Source: Monocercomonoides exilis (Eukaryota > Preaxostyla > Oxymonadida > Polymastigidae). Taken from it: 64,000 nucleotides of DNA. Location: NCBI GenBank assembly GCA_001643675.2, contig LSRY02000026.1, forward strand, positions 248,001 to 312,000. The letters run 5' to 3'. The translations under genes were made by a program, and so were the position numbers. Shown piece by piece: positions 35,427-45,476 of this stretch (within the stretch, counting starts at the first letter, position 1; the number at the start of each line of letters is the position of its first letter). The notes beneath the pieces were generated by a model, which was not told the origin of the DNA, searched no databases, and saw only the letters and a list, made by a program, of their open reading frames with translations.

Positions 35427-37015
35427 AACAGAGCATGAGACAATGTGGAGTAACAGTGAGGATCCAAGGTGCCTCAAGGAACAGTGTGGCTCAAACAACA
35501 TGGAGGTCGTATTGCTTCGGATTCAAACACTTCAGCAGAGCATGGAGGAGATTGAAACTGCGACAGTTCCTCAAGAAGTTTGACAACTGGATAAAGAACT
35601 GCGCGGACTGTTTTACAGACCTGAGGGACCGAGGTTTTTCATATGCTTGTCTCGCAGCCACGCGTTCGGCTATTTCCCTCTTTTCAAAGGTGGTCTGTGG
35701 TAAGGAGATAGGAGGAAACTCTCTCTTTCATGTGCTGTTTAGGTCGTTCTCCAGAAGCCAACTGCACAGAAAACCTCACACTGAGATGTGGAGGCCAGAC
35801 CTCGCTTTTCGATATTATTTTCAGGACTAACCAAATGAGAAGTTGTCGTTCCTCGAACTAACCATAAAAAGCATTTTGCTAATTATGATATTCACAGCCT
35901 GCAGGTTTCGTAAACTAGCACAGCTCTCAATGATGGCATCGATTGTAGATTCAAGTGCAGTGCATCTCCAAACGAAGCTCAAGACGACAAATTCACCTTC
36001 ATTCATTACAGTACCTTTCTTAGACGAGTCAAATGCAAAGATTTGCCCAGCAAGAACCTTTTTGTACCTATGGGAATTCATAAAACAGAGACACCCTGAA
36101 TGTGACACATTTCTCTTGAACACAATGAAATTCACCCCGCTGACAGTGGAGGGTATTAGGAAGCTAGCTAGAATAGGAATGACTTGGATAGGAGTTCCCA
36201 AACATTACCGCCCATATACCATTAAGCACGCTGCTATTTCAACGCTGATGCTCAACAAGGTACCGGAAGCTCTGGTTGCAAAATACGCTAGACTATCACC
36301 AACTGCACACACTCCCTCTAGATTCTACCTCTCTGCAGACTTATCCCATCAAATGGCTGACAAGCTTATTTCAGCATCAAGCACACAATCTCCGATACTC
36401 CAATAGCAAACCTCGTGTTAGAAAAGCCAACAACTTGAGAAAACGGACTCAAATGTCACATCCGACCTGCCAACTGATGTCAACAGATTCGGTTTACCTC
36501 CCGTCATTCAGTCCACAAGACAAGACACCCAGATAACTCACCCATCAAAGATAGAAGAACCTGACGATCAGTAAAGGGCAAACATCCAAGCTGAAGGTAT
36601 AAGGGATATAATCAGCATTTGGAAGATCAAGTGTTCCGGACGGAGAATTCGACTAGACAACTGGAAAGCCCAATTACTAAGACTCCCATAAAAGAGAGGT
36701 GTCGTAGATCACGATTGTTCTTAAGAATTAAGGTGCTTTGCACTTTAATTCGGGAAGAACAATCAATCTACGACACCTCTCTTGCCCACCCAGAGCTTTG
36801 CTCTTCCCACCACTCAACATAAAGAAGGAGCAGGTGTAAAAATATAGAGGAACATTCGTGGAACAAGCAAGACAACACAATCACATTTGCAGGATAATGA
36901 GCATGGAACATGGCCTATGACCAGTGTCAAAGCATTAGCCGAAGCCGAAGCCGAAGCCAAACGTGAAGCCAAAGCCTCTCCAATTCTAGGTTCACACGCT
37001 TACACACAAGGGTGA
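35069..37015 (+). CDS. DIRS element 1 tyrosine recombinase
   Basis: ATG 35069. The frame crosses TAA 35828 (read as Gln) between the N-terminal core-binding part (TTWRSYCFGFKHF, LAATRSAISLFSK) and the catalytic part. Catalytic positions: Arg in TACRFRKL, Lys in TKLKTTN, then YTIKHAAIST where most tyrosine recombinases have H-x-x-R, and the nucleophile Tyr in SRFYL. Homology ends near TAG 36404; with TAR=Gln the frame runs on through the terminal palindrome to TGA 37013. The enzyme would integrate a circular cDNA without target duplication. Confidence 0.75.
36683..36790. repeat. DIRS element 1 internal complementary region
   Basis: AGAGAGGTGTCGTAGAT (36693-36709) is inverted at 36766-36782, around a central palindrome AATTAAGGTGC-TT-TGCACTTTAATT. 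The centre matches the corresponding part of element 2, followed in both by GCCCACC. Confidence 0.85.
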
Positions 37016-37207
37016 CAATCCATCGCAACAGACACCACATTAACACAGCCTCATATTAAGCACAACATATCATTCACATTATAAACTCTATAACGCCTCA
37101 GTGCGCTTTGGTTTTCTGCACAATAAATTTTCTTTTAACTTAAAAATTATTTCACTTCATCCATTTTTGTTTTGTGAACGACGGAGCCCTTAATAAGGCG
37201 CTCTAAC

Positions 37208-37246
37208 TCCCATAAAAGAGAAGTGTCGTAGATTGATTGTTCTTTC
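37208..37246. repeat. DIRS element 1 right terminal repeat
   Basis: ACTCCCATAAAAGAGAAGTG and the following TCGTAGATTGATTGTTCTT repeat 36681-36722 in direct orientation; this marks the 3' end of the element. Confidence 0.75.
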
Positions 37247-37703
37247 CGAAAATATATAAAAAATATCAATAACATTCAGTTAACCTTAATTAAATATTTC
37301 TTCATTTTAATCCTCTTTTCCTCTTTTAGAAAAGTCACATCGTACACTTCGTATATTCAACAAGTTTCTTCCATTTATTTGTTAATGTTCTAGAAGAATA
37401 TTATTTTGTTTCAAATAATTATTATAATTCATTTTCTTAAAATAGAAAAATTTGAGTGTTTTTTTGTGTTTAACAAGTTTTTTCTAAATTTGATTCGATT
37501 TCCATGATTTCAATATTGTTTTTTAATAATATTAACAAAACCTAATTTGTTCTTTTTTATTAACAATAGTATTATTTAACGAAAAAAATTCATTTGATAT
37601 GTTACAAAGAAAATAATAATCTACAAAAAAATTGTTATCCAAGAGAATGAATAAAAACTCTTTTTCATGAATATATAAAAAAATCACAGACACAGCAGAT
37701 TTC
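37247..37703. other. AT-rich non-coding stretch
   Basis: No supported gene; short minus-strand frames only. Confidence 0.55.
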
Positions 37704-38940
37704 TTAACAATTCTCACTCTGCTTCTTCCTCTCCTTCCACTTTATCTTCCACTTTTCCTTTCCCTTCTGCTCTCCTCCCCCCTCCATCTCTTTCTCCTCT
37801 CTCTTCAGACATTTCTGCCTATCCCTTTTCTCTTCCTCCATCACTTCCTTCTTTCTCATTGCTTTGATTAATTTCCTCACCTTTTCTCCGTTTTTCCATT
37901 TTTCTTTCATTGCATTCGTGAATCTCCTTAGCTTCATTACCACTTTCTTTTCCATCTCTGCTTTCAGCACGTTCTCTCTTAGCTTTGCTCTTCCGCCCTG
38001 TCGCTGCTGCCTCCTTGTTCTGCGCTAGAGCACTCAGCAGCAACCTTCCCTCTGCCTCCTCTGCCCCATCCAGCAGCATCCACAAAAACACAGACTCCTA
38101 TTTTTCTCGGTTCTGCCCCAGTACTTCTTCCCCGACTCCACCAGATGCAGTAGCTGTTCATAGCACCACACAACCACCACCATCCACGCGCCACTCATCC
38201 CAATAAACAGGATGATAGGCAACCCACACCACTCATGCAGACTCAACCTCCTGCCTGCACCTTCCACTTTCCCCTCCAGCATAATCGCTGATGCCTCATG
38301 AAACTTTCATTCTTCCTCTTTCTCCTCCTCTGCCTTCCCTTCTTCACCTTTTCCTCCAGCCCGCTTCACCACCTCCTTTTCTGCTTCGCTCTTTCCTATC
38401 ACATCATGCACTATCCTCCTGTTTCCCTGACTCTCTGTGATCCACCTTGCCTGATCGAAACGATGTGTCACAATCCACTCTCCGCTATTTTCTCCACACA
38501 CAGGTATTAGGAAGGAAAAACAGCACAGCGCAGCTCCCTCCATAAGAACTCAAGCTGTATATTCCCACCACTGATCTATCCGACAGCTCTGTACGGTCAG
38601 ACTGAAAACATCGGTTTCCCCCACACTCTTCCTCTACACACGCACTCTCACCACCTAATCGAAACCGACTCGCTCTTGCTCTGCTCTGTCCCAATCAAAG
38701 CACACTCCTCAGCCACCAATAATAGCTTCTTTTGCTTTCCCGGCATCCAGCTCCCAATCGTAAATATCAGAGGACACAGCACCGTTAGATACGTCTTCTC
38801 CACATCGTTGTCCAGATGCTCCGCAGCAAATGCCAGCGCCTTGCACGCTTACCGCTTGTCCTGATCCCAGCCAAAGAAGATGAAAACTCCACCTTCAACC
38901 GAACAAACATCCGCTTCTTGCACTTAGACTCTTATCTCCA
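37704..38940 (-). pseudogene. Broken minus-strand gene, possible membrane protein
   Basis: From about 38910 down, a TAR=Gln frame reads GVFIFFGWDQDKR, then ALAFAAEHLDNDVEKTYLTV and FTIGSWMPGKQKKLLLVAEE, ending in a TGA near 38650. Lower segments in other frames: 38543-38307 (RFDQARWITESQGNRRIV plus a charged tail), 38282-38034 with one hydrophobic span (LPIILFIGM, WMVVVVWCYEQLL), and 38091-37704 (Lys/Glu-rich coiled coil). The succession suggests one gene with several shifts or undetected introns. Family not recognised. Confidence 0.35.
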
Positions 38941-39724
38941 ACAACTGTTTATGTTTTAACTAGCATTTCATATGTTTGTAACAGCTTTTTGTGAAAAACA
39001 AGCTCTAATAATTTGAATGAATGAAAAAAATATAAGAAAAATTAAGAAAAAAATAAAATATATTTTTCAAACATCAATTGGATGACTTTGTGAATTTGAA
39101 AACTAAATAAAAGAATATTTAACATATGAAAAAACACAAACATTTGAAAAAATGCCTTATTGACTTGAATTACGTCAGTGACAGACAGTGACATTAGTGC
39201 CGTGGTATTTATACTTTAAAAAATTGATCACGACACAACCCATAGTTTCTAAAATAATAGAAAATTATTTATTGAAAATTTTTCAATAATAATTATTATA
39301 AATTCCAATGAAGCAAAAAATCAATTGTTAAAAAAATTCAATTTTTGAATGCTTTTTCTTTTTTGATGAAAAAGAAAATTTTAAAAAAATAATTGAATTT
39401 AATTTTTTCCGGTCACGTCACGTCACTCAAAAAATGTTCACATCAGAAGGCATGTGACGCAGATGTTTACCATATATAATTTTAATTCGAAAAAAAAAAG
39501 TATTTCAATTTCGAAAATTAATAGATATTTTACGGCAACTATCTGTATTTAGCAAAATGCTTAGTTGTTACGAAAAATCAAGACTTGTTACGGATAAATT
39601 ACACTTGTTACGGAAAAAACACATTCTTTCAGACAAAGATTTTATATTTAAAAGGAAACACGATTTATGTGTACTTTGAGACACTTGTGTTTCAATTTAT
39701 TAGACTGATAAATTTTTATTAAAG
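38941..39724. other. AT-rich non-coding stretch
   Basis: No supported gene. Several TTGTTACG repeats near 39570-39620. Confidence 0.55.
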
Positions 39725-40348
39725 ATGAGTTATTTAACGTTCGTTGATCCTTTTATTATGTATGCATCATTTTTTGTGAACGAAAAACAAAACATTATTT
39801 TTATTTTTTTAATTTGTGAATTTATTTTTCATATTGAAACACAAAAACTGATTGTTGAAGCTCCCAATTTAGAAATGCAGACATTCAACATGAAAATTGC
39901 ACTAGTGGAATACTATATTCACAAACATCATCGTCGTTTTCAGAAACAGTTTCTTCTTTGAATTCATGAAAGACTTCTGTTAACTCCAGTCAAGCAAGCA
40001 GCAACTTAATGAATAGACAAAAGAATGGCCTGAATGAATGTGTTACTCGATGAAAAATAATGACGAATTGAGGATATCTGGGGGTTGTGGAAGGTTTTTT
40101 TGTCATAACTCCGATAAAAAATACCAAAGCCAAGTAGAAAAGGAATTAAATGCGAGACCTGCAAAATAACGAATTCCAGTAGAATGGTTTTTTGACAGGA
40201 TGAAACGGCTGTGGAAACAATGTGTGAACAAATATCGTCACGGGCTGGATGATGCGAATTTTTATGAAGAAATTGCTGTACGGCTCACAAATCACAATAT
40301 TCAGTCGAACTATCTCACAGAAGATGATGGGAAGTTTGAGAAGCAATG
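39725..40348 (+). pseudogene. DDE transposase remnant, PIF/Harbinger or IS5-like (tentative)
   Basis: The 5' part (39725-39961) reads SYLTFVDPF...EYYIHKHHRRFQKQ. After frame changes come VEGFFVITPIKNTKAK and a C-terminal piece with RIPVEWFFDRMKRLWKQC, NKYRHGLDDANFYEEIAV and RLTNHNI ending in TGA 40346. The VE-x2-F-x-R-M-K-x-L pattern followed by L-x-N is typical of the last catalytic helix of IS5/DDE_Tnp_4-type transposases. At least two frameshifts; TAA before RIPVEW is read as Gln. No inverted repeats identified. Confidence 0.45.
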
Positions 40349-40863
40349 ACTTATTTTTAATCAAGATGAAGTGGAAAAGCAAACAGAAAAAAGGCGCTAA
40401 TCAAAGTTAATGTTCAGAGAGAAAATGAAAAGAAAACGAAAATCAATGCACGATGAAGAAATACATATGGAGAATTCAAAACAACGGAAAATTGCAAATG
40501 ACGAGATCAATAAAGAAGCAGAAGGCAACAAAGAATAACTACTTAGCGATTTGCACTTTTTTTGTTCAGTTTTCCGAATTCTTGTTTCTATTTTAAGTTT
40601 TTTGCCTTCCAGTTTTTCATCACTTTCACTACAAATAAAAATAACAAATAAAAAGTTGTTTCAGTTCAAAATTAAAATAACTCGGAAAGAAAGAAATACC
40701 AAACTAGAGTTAGAGGTTTTGCAACGCAGTCCTGTCTTTCCGATTTGTTCTGCTTATACAGATATTCAGCCTTTTCTTTAACATGTAAATAACTTATTTC
40801 ATTCTTAAACCTGTCATTAGTTGTCAAGCTGCTGCAAAACAAAATGGACGTCCATTTTTCGTT
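40349..40863. other. Non-coding sequence upstream of beta-helix gene
   Basis: AT-rich; no supported feature. Could contain an upstream exon of the following gene, which lacks a signal peptide as called. Confidence 0.4.
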
Positions 40864-42153
40864 ATGATATCTTATATCAATTTTGCTACCAACAATAGAT
40901 CTGATTCTGAAGTCTGTGATAGAACTCAACAAACCCCATGTACCACAGCGGAGTATGCCCTCAACGGCTTCATTTCCCTCCTTCAAGATGCGTCTCTTAC
41001 TCTCCTCAGCTCAACATTTGTCCCCAATCAAACTCTAACCTTCATCGCGTCTGATATAAAAATCACTGGCAATGGCACAACTGCCACCACCATCGCCTCC
41101 AGTGGCATTCCCCAACCAGCTTCTTCTTCATTTTCATCAATATCAACATCTTCTTCTTCACCAGATCCATCTGCCTCGTCTGCCCTCTTCCAACAGACCC
41201 AGGGCTCCCTCACAGTCTCTGCCCTCACCATCGCCCACAACTCCTCTAACCAAATCACCCCCATCCTCTTCCACCTCTCCAACGACTCCCCTTCCCTCAA
41301 CCTCAACACAACCACAATCACCGGAACAACCTCCATAACAATAAAATCTCCCCTCTTCTTCCTCACTGCTGGCTCCCTCGCCCTCAACCACACAGCAATC
41401 ACCAGTCTCACCCTCAACAGCCAAAGCATCTTCCACCTCACCTCTCTCTCCGCTCCCCTCACTCTCAACTCCTCCAACATCACCCACATCACCTCCACTG
41501 CCACCCCCACCAGCTGTGTCCTCTCCTCTGCCACCTCCCCTACCCTCTCCCTCTCCCTCGCCAACTGCACCATCACCAACATCAACTCAGAACAGTTCAG
41601 CCAACAGACTGCCACCAATGGCGGGTGCATCTCATTCGCCTCATCTGCCTCTGCAAACACATTTTCTGTGAGTGATTCCACCTTCTCCAGCTGCTCTGTG
41701 AGCGAGGATACAAGTTCTGGAGGAAGAGGCGGTGCTCTCATGATCGAGTACAAGGATGATTCGCAAGTGTCATCCACAACCTTTTCCATCACCAATATCG
41801 TGTTTTCAGGAAACAAGGCCAGTGTCGGAAGAGATGTGTATTTTGTGTGTGAATCATTTGTCGCTTCTGTGAAGGAACCCTTGTTCGCCTTCATGAGAAG
41901 CATCACTCAGAAAGACAATTCGGCTGTTGGACATGACAGAACAGAAGCATTCGGTGATTGGAATGTCGATTTGTTTATATTTCTCAACGGGCATACAGCT
42001 GACAATGAATACGTGGAAAGAATACTTGGTATCAAGGAAGTGAATTGCGAGTTGGAAAAGACTCCCTACAAGAGCACACACAATGCGATGGGGCTTCTGA
42101 AGAAGGTGCAGATCATAAGGCAGAAATCATTTCATGAGCTGGCTTGTCGGTGA
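40864..42153 (+). CDS. Right-handed beta-helix surface protein (oxymonad family)
   Basis: 429 residues from ATG 40864 to TGA 42151, uninterrupted. Repetitive Ser/Thr/Asn/Leu-rich rungs (LTLNSSNITHITS, LSLANCTITNIN) are followed by a conserved cassette NGGCISFASSA, VSDSTFSSCSVSED, GRGGALMIEY, NIVFSGNKASVGRDVYFVC and a C-terminal module FGDWNVDLFIF. These are parallel beta-helix repeats with glycine/cysteine cassettes, as in polymorphic outer-membrane-protein-like families. The clearly higher GC sets it off from its flanks. The product lacks a signal peptide and membrane span as called, so exons may be missing at both ends. Probably cell-surface; function unknown. Confidence 0.75.
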   Translation: MISYINFATNNRSDSEVCDRTQQTPCTTAEYALNGFISLLQDASLTLLSSTFVPNQTLTFIASDIKITGNGTTATTIASSGIPQPASSSFSSISTSSSSPDPSASSALFQQTQGSLTVSALTIAHNSSNQITPILFHLSNDSPSLNLNTTTITGTTSITIKSPLFFLTAGSLALNHTAITSLTLNSQSIFHLTSLSAPLTLNSSNITHITSTATPTSCVLSSATSPTLSLSLANCTITNINSEQFSQQTATNGGCISFASSASANTFSVSDSTFSSCSVSEDTSSGGRGGALMIEYKDDSQVSSTTFSITNIVFSGNKASVGRDVYFVCESFVASVKEPLFAFMRSITQKDNSAVGHDRTEAFGDWNVDLFIFLNGHTADNEYVERILGIKEVNCELEKTPYKSTHNAMGLLKKVQIIRQKSFHELACR

Positions 42154-42756
42154 ATTTATGTGTAAATGAAGACAAAGTCGAAGATATTTGAAGAGAAGGC
42201 ACACAAAATAGAAGAAAACATCTCACATGTGCATTTGATTGATTAATCACCATATATCTTCTGTAAATTCTGTTGTTTCATAGAATTATCCATTAAATAT
42301 GCCTTTTCAAATAAATAAGGTTCCCTCATCGTTTCACCTTCTCCGACATGTTGAAGGCGTGTGACGTTGTGTAACCTGCCGAACACTATTTTTGAACTCA
42401 TTCATTTCATAAAAGAATTGCTCTAATACTCTTTCTTTTTTATCTGCGCCTCTTTCAGCTTCCAAATAAAAAAGGCAAAATCGTACTCCTTTTTTATTTT
42501 ACCATGCTAATCGGCTATTCTCCACAAATAGTAACTTTCTTCTCGTTGGCTCATATTTTCAGCTGATATTCTGTTATAGAATAAATATTCGTTTTGTGCT
42601 TCTGGATAGAAATGAAAGACGAGGCATGACGTTGAATTTGGCTGGAGTTGAATGAAGTGGAAATATAAATATTTTTGTTGATCATCGAAGAAGGCGTTGA
42701 AGAAGAAGAAATAGAATGAAATGAATTCATCTTGATGGCTTTTTATTTCCAATATA
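42154..42756. other. Non-coding sequence
   Basis: AT-rich, no supported feature. Confidence 0.55.
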
Positions 42757-42827
42757 ATGAATAAAGATATTATTCATTCAACGATTGATATATTGAGGCG
42801 AAGAAATGAGAATGATTTATTTTTTGT

Positions 42828-43814
42828 TCAGTTTATATGCACTGAAGAATTGAATGGAATAAATGCATCAGAATGTCCATGGACTGATCCAACGCCATCG
42901 GAAAATTTACAGTTAAGAGGAAGTAGAAGAAGACAACGAAGAAGAAGAAAAGGAAGAAAAAGGAAGGAAGGAAGGAAGGAAGAAGAAGAAGAAGAAGAAG
43001 AAGAAGAAGAAGAAGGAAATTCGAGTGTATTGGTGGAAGGTTGAGGAGAAGAGGCTAAAGATCCAAAGCAAACAGCAAGAGGAGAGCGAGGTGAGGTAAA
43101 TAAAGAGAAGTTGGATGTTTGATAGAGAGAAGAAGGAAGAGAAGAAAAAGAAGAAGAAGGTGATAGAATATTGACAGGAAGAGAAGGAGAAGAATCTTTT
43201 GCAGAAGGGCAGCTGAATGAATCGTGAGCAGACGATTCAGATGAAGCAACAGGAGTGGAAGGCAAAGAGGCAGTTGAATCAATTGGAAGAGTTGAACTGT
43301 TCAAAGAAGAAGAAGAAAAAGAGGATGCTGTTGAATCAGATGATGTTGAAGAAGGACGTGGTTGTGAAGGTGAAGGAGAAAGTGAAAGATGATTTGACGA
43401 AAGAGAAGAAGGCGAAACTTGTGCGATCTGAATGACCGGTTAAGGAGATGACTGAACAGAAGAAGAAGAAGAAGAAGGCGATTATGAAGTTAATGCTGAA
43501 TGATCAGATTTCAACACAATGACTGTTTTCGAAAATAAAATTCTTTCAACAGAAGATATGAAGAAAGAACGAAAGAAGAAGGGGCATTTGAGAGAAAATT
43601 GGAATGAAATGAGTTCAATTGTTCTCTTTGGACGAGCTGGGCGACAAAGGCGAGCAAGAATCATCTGAAGAAAATACAGACAAAATGAGCAGATTCCAAT
43701 TTCATTACAGCCAACAGCGGCAACAGAAAGTAGTTTCATTGTGTGTTGCAACACAAGAATTTGTTGGCTATTCAAACAACAAATTCTCAAATACAAAGAA
43801 GGCCTTCTTTCCAT
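42828..43814 (-). CDS. Ser/Pro-rich frame, strand uncertain
   Basis: With TAR=Gln the minus strand is open for 328 residues from 43814 to TGA 42828, crossing two TAA codons. About 110 mixed residues are followed by a Ser/Pro/Thr-rich tract in the style of the USP-DDE linker. However, plus-strand frames (42757-43044, 43217-43435, 43619-43852) are Lys/Glu-rich and also plausible, and an (AAG)n repeat at about 42975-43015 inflates both. The strand cannot be decided from sequence alone. Confidence 0.25.
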
Positions 43815-43852
43815 CAGCTAAGTTTAAAAAATCTCGTCAAAGAAAATATTGA

Positions 43853-45476
43853 AGGAGAAAAAGAAGAAACCAGATAATTAGCAAAAATGCTGCTTGATAT
43901 GGATTGTCTCTGAGAATAACGTTCAACATATAAAATAATGTTGGCTGGAATGGAAAAAAGATATCAAAAGGATTTGAAAATTATTAGTCTTACACTGATT
44001 TAATAAATTCCTAAAAAGAACACACCTCATATTCCAGTCTCAAATGCAGAGGAATGTTCAATCACTGATGCTGTTAATCTCCATTTCCACTCCTTCGCAT
44101 CGCTTCTTTCTTCGTAGTCCTTTTTTCCCAATAAAAACTTAATTTTCAATGTTGCATCCACTTCCTTTTTCAAGAAAATAATATTTCTGCTATTTTGCCC
44201 GAATGCTGCCTTTTGTTTGCATTCTTCTTTGCTGAAAAAAGCTTTCTGTTTGAATCAATAGAAAAACAATAAATGTTATATTCGATCATGTTTCGAATTG
44301 TTTTGAAAAACACTTTTTTCATTTTTTTCACACTAGCTTGTGACCCAGGATTTAATTTTTCATCCTTTTACCGGGTTTGATAAAGCTTTTTACGAGAAAG
44401 ACAGACTTATAACGGGCTTTTCATGGTTTATCAGTAAAAAAATTATTTTTATCGAAAGAATGAGTAATTACAGGAACAACATAGATGTTTCGTCGAACAA
44501 GTTGAAATATTTGTAACAACTTGTTTGTATCCAGTATTTATAATTTTTTACAAAACAACTCAAAGTTATGGTAAAATATCTAATAACTCAAATTCGGAAT
44601 TAATAATTCGAAATCAAAAATTAATAATTTGAATTCGGAAATAAATAATTCAATTTTGAAATTTTTTATAAACTGAAATTTTTAATTTTTCTCGAGAATG
44701 GATTTCAGAAAAGTTCAAGTTATTTTTTAACCAATCAAATTTTATTACTCATAGAAAACTGTTTTTTTTATTGCAACTATCAATAAATCAATTTTTTTTA
44801 AAAAAAAATTTTTTTTTTTTTTTTTCGAAAATCATCACTCAAATAATAGATGAATTGTGAATAGAATTTTTTTATTTGAATAAATTCAACTTATTTGAAT
44901 GGACTGGGTTTTTCTTAAATGAAGTCATGTTATTTAAGATGGTTGAAGTGACACTTGAATAAAGTGCGATACACTTAAATAAATAATTCATGAAAAAATA
45001 GTGAACACTTATTGTAATATTTTTGTGGTTTATCTTTCACTTTATCAACAAAAAAATTGAAAAATCTTAATAACTGAGATTTTTCTTTTTTTTAAAAAAA
45101 TTTCAGATATATTTAAAGATGATTTTATTAGATAAAAAGAGCTAGAAATGTATGCAAATATCATTTTCTTATCATTCTTTTTTACTGTTTTTTCTCATTA
45201 ACAAAAAAGGTGATCATCAAATAATTTTATATCAAAAACAAAAATTTGTTTCTTTTGATGTTCACGGAGTAATTCTCAACAAACAAAGCATATGTTTCTG
45301 AAGCACTCAGTCGAATCGACAGATTGATGCAGCTTTCATCTTTGCTACTTTCTCCGTAAAGTTGATATATTCTATTTTCGTTTATCGATTTATTTCACAA
45401 AACCTCTCAATATTCTTCTTCACTGCATTCTTCTCCTCTCTCCTCCAATGAGCATCAAATGATGTCTATGTCATTA
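43853..45476. other. AT-rich non-coding stretch
   Basis: About 1.6 kb with long A/T tracts (for example near 44795-44826) and no supported gene or RNA. Confidence 0.6.

Larger units (their letters stand above)
32909..37246 (+). mobile_element. DIRS-type retrotransposon, decayed (element 1)
   Basis: Order gag, reverse transcriptase/RNase H, tyrosine recombinase, then a palindromic internal complementary region and a terminal repeat, the DIRS arrangement, parallel to element 2 at 49163-53752. The 3' side is well preserved (36683-36790 and 37208-37246). The 5' terminal repeat is missing, so the left end is truncated or replaced. Its pol carries one TGA. Several in-frame TAA/TAG codons are read as Gln. 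Confidence 0.85.

Noticed and set aside
41028-41906. 292-residue minus-strand frame
   Set aside because: Exact complement of the beta-helix gene; biased composition keeps it open.
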